Part shown: positions 1 to 5,352 of the stretch, one piece after another
Layout of the letters: each line of letters opens with the position of its first letter
Numbering within the stretch: position 1 is the first letter of the stretch
NCBI GenBank assembly: GCA_027625215.1
Contig: JAQBWJ010000170.1
Location: 1 to 5,855 of the forward strand
Direction: 5' to 3'
DNA from: Candidatus Poribacteria bacterium
GTDB taxonomy: Bacteria; Poribacteria; WGA-4E; GCA-2687025
DNA length: 5,855 nucleotides
Notes under the pieces: model-generated
What the model saw: only the letters and a program-made list of their open reading frames with translations
What the model was told of the DNA's origin: nothing
Database searches by the model: none
Made by a program: the position numbers and the translations under genes

Positions 1-2
1 AC

Positions 3-1814
3 CTGGTAAAGGTAGGTTTCGAAGAAATAAAGGCGAAAAAGGCCGCGACCTCCCTCGCTGTGACAACGCTTCTCGCCACCGGTCTGAAACCCGATCACCC
101 CGCCATCGGTCAGGGCATCGAGTTTCTGCTTGGCGAAGACTGGAACGGGTTCGACGCCTACGACCTGTCCGTCGTCATTCTCGCGCTCTCGGCGACGGGT
201 CAGCGCGAAAAGTATCTCGAACGGGTGCAGTTCGCGGTAAATCGGCTTCTCGACAAGCAGTTGCGGACCGAAGAGGGCGCGCCTCAGAGGGACGACGGAG
301 GCTGGGGGTACGGCGCGATTGCCGACGGCGCGCACATGCACTACGCGATCTACGCGCTCTACACGGCGAAACTGTGGGGCGCGGAGATCGAGCAAATCGG
401 ATGGGACAAGGCGAAGGGGTGGGTGCGGAGCACGCAGCATACGCGCGGCGGGTGGAACTACAACATGGTCGAAAGTCCCTGGGCGGAGGGTCCCTACGGC
501 AGCATGACGGCGACGGGGCTGATGGCGCTCAAAATGATGGGCATTCCCGTCACCTCCGACGATTTTCAAAAAGGGATGCAGTGGGTGATCGACCACTACA
601 CGCTCACGAGCAATCCGGGATCGTTCCACTGGCACTACTACTACCTGCTGGCGATGCAGCGAGCGATGGACACGCCGCCGAAACAGGAGTTTCTCGGCGA
701 ACACGACTGGTATCAACAGATGGCGGACGTGTTCGTCGCGCAGCAGTACCCCGACGGGCGGTGGGAGGAATCGGATGGGGAGACGTTCGCGTCCACCTGT
801 TTCGGGATTCTATTCCTGACGCGGTACGTCCCGCAGGCGTTCGCGCCGGACGTGAGCGTCGTTCCCGAAGCGATCCAACTGACGCCGAGCACCCCCGCCG
901 AAGGGGCTCCGTTGAGCGCTCGATTCACCCTGACGAACTTTGGATTGCCGCTCGCCAACCCGATCATCGAGGTTGCCGTGTACGACGGCAAATCGACCGA
1001 CGCGAATCTGCTGGCGACGACGGAGGTATTGTTCTCCGAAGGGCGCAGCGACGCGAACGCGACGGTGACGTGGAAGGCTCCGCGACAGGGCAAGCATGAG
1101 ATCACGTTTGTCGCCGACCCGAAGAAGAAGATCGTGTCGGAACTGGATCGGGCGAACAACGCGGCGAGCGTCTCGCTGACCGTCGCGTCGGCTGGAGCGA
1201 CGGCGCAGGAGCGTTCACCGCTGACGGAGTTGTCGCCGAACGTCTACGCCATCGGTTTCGGCGACAAGGCGGCGATCCTCGACCGCAACAAGTCGGAGGT
1301 GCGGATACCCGGCGTCGTGCGTCCCGGCAGCAATGTGATCGAGTATCTCGCCGTAGGACCGCTCGGCAAAGTCCATGAGACGATTCTGACACTGGAACCG
1401 GAGCCCGTTCATATCCAGACGGCGTTGCTCGGTCTGGGCGTGGCGCCAGAGAACAACCTGCGCGTTCAGGGCGATGCCCGCACGCCGAGCGGCGCGCCGA
1501 TGGAACTGTGGGTGTCGTGGGAACGCGCCGGGAAAACGGAGCGTCACCGCGCGGAAGAACTGATCTGGTATGCGTCCGAGCGTCGTCCGTTGGAGACGAC
1601 GAACTGGGTCTTCACGGGGAGCCGTTTTCAAGGACCGCAGTTCATGGCGGACGCGACAAAATCGCTCATCGCCGCATACCGCGACCCCGACGCGATCCTG
1701 AACCACCCGCTGGCAAGCGGTGGTGAAGACGGCGCGTACCGCGCGAACCTCGCCCTGCTGCCCGCCAAAGGCACACCCGTCACGCTGACGGTCACACCCG
1801 CCCATGTCCCTTAA
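3..1814 (+). CDS. Terpene-cyclase-fold / CARDB / YdjY-domain fusion protein (5' partial)
   Basis: The frame is open to the left edge, giving 603 visible residues (codon at 3 = residue 1). The GTG at 60 is internal, because the codons before it continue a helical repeat (KKAATSLAV). Residues about 1-275 are alpha/alpha-toroid repeats of the prenyltransferase/squalene-oxidase type: GGWGYG near 99, GGWNYN near 149, YPDGRW near 249, each followed by a helix such as GSMTATGLMALKMMG. Where true squalene-hopene cyclases carry a DxDD/DCTAE acid motif, none is visible, so cyclase activity is unlikely and a structural or binding role is more probable. Residues about 282-393 look like a CARDB/Ig-like beta domain (TLTNFG, then VSELDRANNAASVSL). 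Residues about 407-600 resemble the YdjY domain (ELWVSWERAGK, TNWVFTGSRF, AILNHPL, GTPVTLTVTP). The architecture suggests an extracytoplasmic protein, but the N-terminus is outside the window. It overlaps the next gene by 11 nt. Fold calls are from motifs; the function is unknown. Confidence 0.88.
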   Translation: MVKVGFEEIKAKKAATSLAVTTLLATGLKPDHPAIGQGIEFLLGEDWNGFDAYDLSVVILALSATGQREKYLERVQFAVNRLLDKQLRTEEGAPQRDDGGWGYGAIADGAHMHYAIYALYTAKLWGAEIEQIGWDKAKGWVRSTQHTRGGWNYNMVESPWAEGPYGSMTATGLMALKMMGIPVTSDDFQKGMQWVIDHYTLTSNPGSFHWHYYYLLAMQRAMDTPPKQEFLGEHDWYQQMADVFVAQQYPDGRWEESDGETFASTCFGILFLTRYVPQAFAPDVSVVPEAIQLTPSTPAEGAPLSARFTLTNFGLPLANPIIEVAVYDGKSTDANLLATTEVLFSEGRSDANATVTWKAPRQGKHEITFVADPKKKIVSELDRANNAASVSLTVASAGATAQERSPLTELSPNVYAIGFGDKAAILDRNKSEVRIPGVVRPGSNVIEYLAVGPLGKVHETILTLEPEPVHIQTALLGLGVAPENNLRVQGDARTPSGAPMELWVSWERAGKTERHRAEELIWYASERRPLETTNWVFTGSRFQGPQFMADATKSLIAAYRDPDAILNHPLASGGEDGAYRANLALLPAKGTPVTLTVTPAHVP

Positions 1815-2511
1815 GCGCGCCTTGATTCGAGCCGCGATTCTAACCGTCGGGATTGTCGCATTCACCGCGATTTCGTTGCGTCCCATCGAGTTTGGGACTT
1901 GGTTGGAGCTCGTCGTTCTTGGATGGGCGGTCGCCGCGCTGTTCGTTGGGATGAGTCGCGCGTGCGACGCGGTCGCGATAGGGTTTTCTCCGACGCGACG
2001 GACGGACGGTTTGAGCATCCTACCGACGACGACATGTCTCGTCACGCTTACATCCATGATTGCGACGATGACGGTCGGAACGACGGTTGCTGCGATCATC
2101 ACGAAGGCATCGCCGCTGGGGGTGCTGAAGGCGAACTTTGTCATCGGCGGAATGATGCTCGCCGCGTACGGGACAGGCCTTCTTTGCGCGAGGTGGCTGC
2201 GTCACGCGCGGCTCGGCGTCGCTGCGGGGATGCTGACGTGGGCGCCGATTCTGACGGCGTTCATCTGGCTGCCGTCGCTTGTCCCAACGTCGGGTAAATG
2301 GCTCGGATTCGCGGTAAACATCAACCCGTTGTTCGGAGTCGTGTCCGCGCTCGACAAGCGACAGATCTTCTGGCTCCGGGTTTTCTACGGGAAATTGCCC
2401 TACGCCGAATACGCCGTCAAGATGATCGGCGTGTGGACGCACGCCGCGATTTGGTATACCGTTGGGCTCTCGTTGATCGGGCTGTGCCGCCTTCGATGGC
2501 GTCGGTCATAG
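1804..2511 (+). CDS. Polytopic membrane protein, possibly ABC-2-type permease-like
   Basis: This is a 235-residue integral membrane protein. Hydrophobic segments lie near residues 8-26, 33-52, 73-100, 107-129, 137-160 and 208-229, so about six helices. Basic residues cluster at the N-terminus (KRALIR) and C-terminus (RLRWRRS), which suggests both ends are cytoplasmic. Between helices 5 and 6 is a loop with NINPLFGVVSALD and then LPYAEYAVKMIGVWTH. An Asn-Pro motif before the final helices, with an aromatic amphipathic stretch, is reminiscent of ABC-2-type permeases, but no family signature is decisive. The ATG at 1804 lies inside the last codons of the upstream gene and has no clear Shine-Dalgarno sequence, which favours translational coupling to it. 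Any ATPase partner would have to be outside the window. The 3' end overlaps the convergent dehydrogenase gene by 6 bp. It is confidently a gene; its function is not established. Confidence 0.82.
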   Translation: MSLKRALIRAAILTVGIVAFTAISLRPIEFGTWLELVVLGWAVAALFVGMSRACDAVAIGFSPTRRTDGLSILPTTTCLVTLTSMIATMTVGTTVAAIITKASPLGVLKANFVIGGMMLAAYGTGLLCARWLRHARLGVAAGMLTWAPILTAFIWLPSLVPTSGKWLGFAVNINPLFGVVSALDKRQIFWLRVFYGKLPYAEYAVKMIGVWTHAAIWYTVGLSLIGLCRLRWRRS

Positions 2512-3690
2512 AGCCGTTTGATACAGGTGGCGCAGGTCGTCCGTCGTCGTCGGGCGCGGGTTCGTCAAACGGCAGCCATCCGCGAACGCCTCTTCCGTCA
2601 ACGAGTCGAGATGCCCCGCTTCGATCCCGATCTCCGACAACCGTTTCGGAATCCCGACACGTTCGCACAAGGCGACTACCGCATCGACGGCGCGTTGCCC
2701 CGCCTCCAACGGACTCGCCCCGTCCACCCGACACCCAAGCGCGGAGGCGATCTCCGCCATCTTCTGAGACGCGGCTTCCAAGTTCCACTGAAGCACGTAC
2801 GGCAGTAGGATCGCGTTCGCCAACCCGTGATGGATGCCCCGCTGCGTCGAGAGCGGGTGCGCGAGCGAGTGTATCGCCCCCAACCCCTTCTGAAACGCCG
2901 TCGCGCCCATCGCCGACGCGAGCAACATGTTGCCACGCGCGTCAAGATCGCCGCCGTGTTCGACCGAGCGCGGCAACCATGTCGCGCAGAGACGAATGCC
3001 GTGCAGCGCGACCGCGTCGCAGTACGGGTGGAAGTTGATCGACAAGTAGGACTCGATGCTGTGGGTGAGCGCGTCCATGCCCGTCGCGGCGGTGAGGTGC
3101 GGCGGCAGCCCGACCGTCAGTTCGGGGTCGAGCAGCGCGATGTTCGGCATCAGATAGGGGCTGAACAGCACTGTCTTCCGCTTCGATACGTCCAACGTGA
3201 TGACCGCCGACCGTCCGACCTCGCTGCCCGTGCCCGCCGTTGTCGGAATGCCGATCATCGGCGGAACGTTCGGGTGGGTTTTCTTCCACCCCTCTTTGTA
3301 CTCGTCGTAGTCGTCCAGCGGGAGATCGTGCGTCGCGTGGAGGCGGATCGCTTTCGCCACGTCGAGCGCGCTGCCGCCGCCGAAACCGATCACGAGGTCG
3401 GCGTTCATCTCGCGGAATCGCGCCGTACCTCGCCGCACGTTTTCTTCGACGGGGTTCGGTTGGATGTCGGAGAACACCTCACATTTTATCGACTCAGCGA
3501 CGCCCGCAGCCGCGAATACTTCGGCGATGCGCTCATGCAGACCGACGCGCACGATGCCCGGATCGGTCACGACGAAAATCCGTTGCGCGTCCCACTGTTT
3601 GACGAGCTCGGGAAGTTGAGTCCGCGCGCCCGCGCCGTAGACGATGCGCGTAGGGAATGAAAACTCGGAAATCAACGTGGCACGCTCCAT
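2506..3690 (-). CDS. Iron-containing (group III) alcohol dehydrogenase
   Basis: This is an NAD(P)-dependent metal-type alcohol dehydrogenase that interconverts an alcohol and an aldehyde or ketone in the cytoplasm. With the ATG at 3690 it has 394 residues, normal for the family. The N-terminal nucleotide-binding half shows FPTRIVYGAG, VVTDPG, GFGGGSALDVAK (about 102-113) and PTTAGTGSEV (about 149-158). The C-terminal half carries the metal ligands: D206 and H210 in GMDALTHSIES, H274 in GAIHSLAHPLS and H288 in GIHHGLAN. The 4/64/14 spacing fits FucO-like enzymes, so the active site looks intact. The Asp in VVTDPG sits where NAD preference is usually set. An alternative GTG start at 3714 adds MIRLLRQR. 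Neither start has a clear ribosome binding site, and ATG is preferred because homologues usually begin shortly before the FPTRI motif. The substrate cannot be read from sequence; lactaldehyde-, butanol- and hydroxybutyrate-type relatives share these motifs. It is downstream of lamG and gntR on the same strand. Confidence 0.95.
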   Translation of the reverse strand: MERATLISEFSFPTRIVYGAGARTQLPELVKQWDAQRIFVVTDPGIVRVGLHERIAEVFAAAGVAESIKCEVFSDIQPNPVEENVRRGTARFREMNADLVIGFGGGSALDVAKAIRLHATHDLPLDDYDEYKEGWKKTHPNVPPMIGIPTTAGTGSEVGRSAVITLDVSKRKTVLFSPYLMPNIALLDPELTVGLPPHLTAATGMDALTHSIESYLSINFHPYCDAVALHGIRLCATWLPRSVEHGGDLDARGNMLLASAMGATAFQKGLGAIHSLAHPLSTQRGIHHGLANAILLPYVLQWNLEAASQKMAEIASALGCRVDGASPLEAGQRAVDAVVALCERVGIPKRLSEIGIEAGHLDSLTEEAFADGCRLTNPRPTTTDDLRHLYQTAL

Positions 3691-3741
3691 CCGCTGTCGA
3701 AGAAGTCGAATCACAAGCCGCCCGAATGATGCGGCGATCTC

Positions 3742-3772
3742 ATTTTATCCCAGTTGACGGCGTTTTGGTCAG
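3742..3772 (-). promoter_or_regulatory. Weak candidate promoter before the dehydrogenase
   Basis: The gap between lamG and the dehydrogenase contains TAAAAT on the minus strand (3747 to 3742), inside the only AT-rich patch of the gap (GGATAAAATGAG). A poor -35 candidate, CTGACC (3772 to 3767), lies 19 nt upstream. Spacing and -35 match are both marginal, so read-through from lamG is an equally good explanation for expression. A start about 7 nt after the -10 box would lie upstream of both possible start codons (3714 GTG and 3690 ATG). The rest of the gap holds a short palindrome TCGATGATCGA (3773-3783), which lacks a T-run and does not look like a terminator. Confidence 0.22.
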
Positions 3773-3791
3773 TCGATGATCGAGCCCGATA

Positions 3792-4559
3792 TTAACGCGC
3801 CGCTTTCAAACTGCCCCACGTCGAAGTCGCCTTGCCGCCCGGTTCGACGGCTCGAGTGCCCTCAAACCCGTTTTCCATTAGGTTGCGTATCTCGTCCTGC
3901 GACAAGGCTTCGTCGTAGACCAGCACCTCGTCGATCATGCAGTCGCTGAACTCCGACAAACCGCCATCCGCCGTGTTGTAGTTCCCGTTGATGACGAACC
4001 TGCCGCCTGCGGAGTTTTCGAGGTCGCCTTGCACGGCGGTCTCGGCGACGAACTCGCCGTTTTTATACAGTTTGAGCGCGGCGCCGTCATACGACACGGC
4101 GCAGTGGGCGAGCTCTTTGACAGCGACCCCTCCTTTCCCGGTCGTGACGCTCTTCGATGCGCCTCCGATGCTTGTCCACAAGATGAACTCGCCGCCGCCG
4201 TTGTTGCCGTAGTAGATGCCGTACGTTTCGCGCCCCGTCACGCCCGCCTGCATCGAAAAGATGCCGTTCCACCCGCCGATGAACTGGTTGGGCATCGCCC
4301 AGACCATCACGGTGAAATCGCGGGTGAGGTTCAATGCGTTGGGCTTCTGCGGGAAGTCGATGTAGTTGCTGGGCGTGAAGTTACCGCCTTGTCCGTGTTT
4401 GCCGTCCACCCAGGGCACGTTCCCGACAACCACGCCGTCGAACCCGTTGCCGGAGGCGTCCGTCGCGTCGTCGTCCAACAGCCACGCGCCGACCACATCC
4501 GCCCGCGCTGCGGTAGTGAGAGTCAACGTCAGCGTCAACATCATCAATGCGCGCATCAT
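3792..4559 (-). CDS. Secreted LamG (concanavalin-like jelly-roll) domain protein
   Basis: This is a 255-residue exported protein. Residues 1-20 form a signal peptide: MMRALMM, a hydrophobic LTLTLTLTT core, then ARA with likely cleavage before D21. Residues about 21-230 are one LamG/laminin-G-3 jelly roll: VVGAWLLDDDATDASGNG at the start, DFTVMVWAMP and NGIFSMQ in the core, HCAVSYDGAALKLYKNGE in the middle, and the hallmark end strand MIDEVLVYDEALSQDEI near 208-223. Such domains usually bind glycans or proteins outside the cell, and no hydrolase domain is attached. The tail AVEPGGKATSTWGSLKAAR (237-255) is not part of the fold; similar tails are familiar to me from Poribacteria LamG proteins and may be a sorting or anchoring signal, which is inference. 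The start is supported by a strong ribosome binding site. It sits 45 bp after gntR with no terminator visible, so co-transcription is likely. The ligand is unknown. Confidence 0.93.
   Translation of the reverse strand: MMRALMMLTLTLTLTTAARADVVGAWLLDDDATDASGNGFDGVVVGNVPWVDGKHGQGGNFTPSNYIDFPQKPNALNLTRDFTVMVWAMPNQFIGGWNGIFSMQAGVTGRETYGIYYGNNGGGEFILWTSIGGASKSVTTGKGGVAVKELAHCAVSYDGAALKLYKNGEFVAETAVQGDLENSAGGRFVINGNYNTADGGLSEFSDCMIDEVLVYDEALSQDEIRNLMENGFEGTRAVEPGGKATSTWGSLKAAR
4515..4538 (-). repeat. Imperfect hexanucleotide repeat encoding (Leu-Thr)4 in signal peptide
   Basis: On the minus strand the hydrophobic core of the LamG signal peptide is coded by four six-base units: TTGACG, CTGACG, TTGACT, CTCACT. 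They encode Leu-Thr four times (residues 8-15). The units are similar but degenerate, so they may be a decayed tandem duplication or only a compositional result of a beta-like Leu/Thr core. A gain or loss of one unit would keep the frame and change the length of the signal-peptide core by two residues. Confidence 0.5.
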
Positions 4560-4565
4560 TTTCCA

Positions 4566-4573
4566 ACCTCCCT
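4566..4573 (-). promoter_or_regulatory. Strong ribosome binding site of the lamG gene
   Basis: The minus strand reads AGGGAGGT, six bases before the first of two adjacent ATG codons (4559 and 4556). This is the best Shine-Dalgarno match among the six genes in the window and fixes the start at 4559 or 4556. It suggests that the LamG protein is made at a higher rate than its neighbours, whose starts lack a recognisable site. Confidence 0.8.
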
Positions 4574-4604
4574 GTTTTCTTCCAAGCGTTGCAACTCGTC
4601 GCGA

Positions 4605-5300
4605 TTATCTTCTCGACACGAGGAACGACTTGCCAAACTCCAGGTGCTTCAGCATCGTTGCCGCCGCCAAGCCGCCGTCGCCAGCGATCAAGGCGTCCGC
4701 AATAGCCTTGTGTTCGTCAAAACTCTGTTTCGCTCGACCGCTCGACCCCGACATCACCCGCAGCGCGACGCGGTACAATTTGTCGTGCTGTTGCCGCATC
4801 ACCCGCAAGATTTCACGGTTGTCGAGGAACTCGCACATCAGCAGGTGGAAGTCCGCGTCGAACTTCGTGCTGGCGACGATGTCGTCCTGTTGCGCCGCGA
4901 CCTCCTGCTTTTCGAGGTTGGAACGCAGCGCGGCGACGTGATCGTCCGTCAACCGCGACGCGAGTTTCCGCATCACGAACGGCTCCAACGCTTCGCGCAA
5001 CTCGAACAGGTCGACGATCTCGTGCACGGAAAACTCTCGCACGACAACACCCTGCTGCGGCGAGATCGTCACAAACCCTTCCGCTTCCAACCGCTCCAGC
5101 GCGGATTGAATCGGCGTGCGACTCATCTCCAATCGCTCCGCAAGCCGCCGTTTTGAGAGGAACGATCCCGGCGGGAACACCTCGCGCAGAATAAGGTCTT
5201 TCAACTCGGAATAGGCGCGGTCTTTCAACAGGCTACGCGACCGCGCGGACGATTCGGCGGACACATGATCTCCGATCATCGATGTAGAACGTTCTGGCAT
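4605..5300 (-). CDS. GntR-family transcriptional regulator, FCD (FadR) subfamily
   Basis: This is a 231-residue ligand-responsive DNA-binding protein. Residues about 24-88 form the winged helix-turn-helix: RAYSELKDLILRE, FLSKRRLAERLEMSRTP, then SALERLEAEGFV and the wing ISPQQGVVVREF. Residues about 95-222 form the all-helical FCD domain, starting EIVDLFELREALEPFV. The usual FCD metal site looks complete: D148 and H152 (FDADFH), H197 (EHKAIADALIAGD) and H219 (MLKHL). This subfamily generally senses small carboxylates or sugar acids and represses a neighbouring catabolic operon and often itself. The effector here is unknown. The ATG at 5300 follows a good promoter but has no clear ribosome binding site and lies in the centre of a 14-bp palindrome. 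A second ATG at 5279 would drop seven residues and leave the wHTH intact. The downstream lamG and dehydrogenase genes are the most likely targets, by position only. Confidence 0.94.
   Translation of the reverse strand: MPERSTSMIGDHVSAESSARSRSLLKDRAYSELKDLILREVFPPGSFLSKRRLAERLEMSRTPIQSALERLEAEGFVTISPQQGVVVREFSVHEIVDLFELREALEPFVMRKLASRLTDDHVAALRSNLEKQEVAAQQDDIVASTKFDADFHLLMCEFLDNREILRVMRQQHDKLYRVALRVMSGSSGRAKQSFDEHKAIADALIAGDGGLAAATMLKHLEFGKSFLVSRR
5265..5279. repeat. Inverted repeat ATGATC-TCC-GATCAT in the gntR 5' coding end
   Basis: Two perfect six-base arms are separated by three bases, inside codons of the non-conserved N-terminal extension of the regulator, just before the wHTH. It lies about 13 bp from the 14-bp palindrome at the start codon. 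A further short palindrome, AGAACGTTCT, lies at 5286-5295. It could be part of a composite operator, but GATC/CGATCATCGA-like strings also occur within ordinary coding sequence here (for example at 961-970), so chance is a real alternative. Confidence 0.4.
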
Positions 5301-5306
5301 GCCAGA
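5293..5306. promoter_or_regulatory. 14-bp perfect palindrome over the gntR start codon (candidate operator)
   Basis: TCTGGCATGCCAGA is a perfect dyad whose centre contains the ATG start codon of gntR. It would lie about 10-24 nt downstream of the transcription start predicted from the promoter at 5323-5352, a good place for a repressor roadblock. FCD-type regulators commonly bind short dyads with TGGT/ACCA- or CTGG/CCAG-like arms, so self-binding is plausible. In RNA it could instead fold as a 5-bp stem with the CAUG loop exposing the AUG. Both readings are inference. Confidence 0.5.
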
Positions 5307-5321
5307 CTCGTACCGTAAATA

Positions 5322-5330
5322 TGTTATAAT
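5322..5330 (+). promoter_or_regulatory. Extended -10 element facing right (possible antisense promoter)
   Basis: The plus strand reads TGTTATAAT: a consensus TATAAT with the TGn extension that can compensate for a missing -35 box. No good -35 match lies upstream (only CAGACT at 5303-5308). It overlaps the gntR -10 box on the other strand. A transcript from it would run antisense into the 3' end of the minus-strand membrane-protein gene, since no plus-strand gene follows within the window. Confidence 0.25.
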
Positions 5331-5352
5331 CCCTCACCCGAAAACCTGTCAA
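5323..5352 (-). promoter_or_regulatory. Sigma70-type promoter of gntR
   Basis: On the minus strand a consensus -35 box TTGACA (5352 to 5347) is followed after 18 bases by TATAAC (5328 to 5323), a five-of-six -10 match. The predicted start near 5316 leaves a leader of about 16 nt before the ATG. The -35 box overlaps the TGA stop codon (5351-5349) of the preceding membrane-protein gene. So gntR can be expressed independently of that gene, and expression can continue into lamG and the dehydrogenase. Confidence 0.65.

Noticed and set aside
3..830. Functional squalene-hopene or other terpene cyclase
   Set aside because: The fold repeats match but no DxDD/DCTAE acid motif is visible, and the fusion to CARDB- and YdjY-like domains does not fit a hopanoid cyclase.
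374..1099. Second plus-strand frame inside the fusion gene
   Set aside because: It is an out-of-frame Arg/Gly-rich shadow; the toroid and CARDB-like motifs are in the other frame.
1215..2144. Long open frame of 309 residues on the minus strand
   Set aside because: It lies antisense to the well-supported YdjY-like domain and membrane protein, spans two genes, has arginine-rich low-information composition and no recognisable domain. It is a GC-rich shadow.
2298..3660. Several plus-strand open frames (2298-3038, 2518-2808, 2827-3660) opposite the dehydrogenase
   Set aside because: All are Arg/Pro/Ser-rich antisense frames to an enzyme with all its catalytic motifs, so they are not genes.
3773..3783. 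Palindrome TCGATGATCGA after the lamG stop, considered as a terminator
   Set aside because: The stem is short, not GC-rich and has no T-run after it. CGATCATCGA-like strings also occur inside coding sequence (961-970, 5273-5282), so it is probably a common string here.
4029..5156. Open frame of 375 residues on the plus strand
   Set aside because: It is antisense to the LamG and GntR genes, both of which have clear domains. Its product is rich in Arg, His and Val with no domain pattern.
961..5282. Recurrent CGATCATCGA at 961-970, 3773-3782 (minus) and 5273-5282 as a possible regulatory motif
   Set aside because: One copy is within the CARDB-like coding region and the others fit the local GATC/CGA-rich composition. 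There is no consistent placement relative to promoters.
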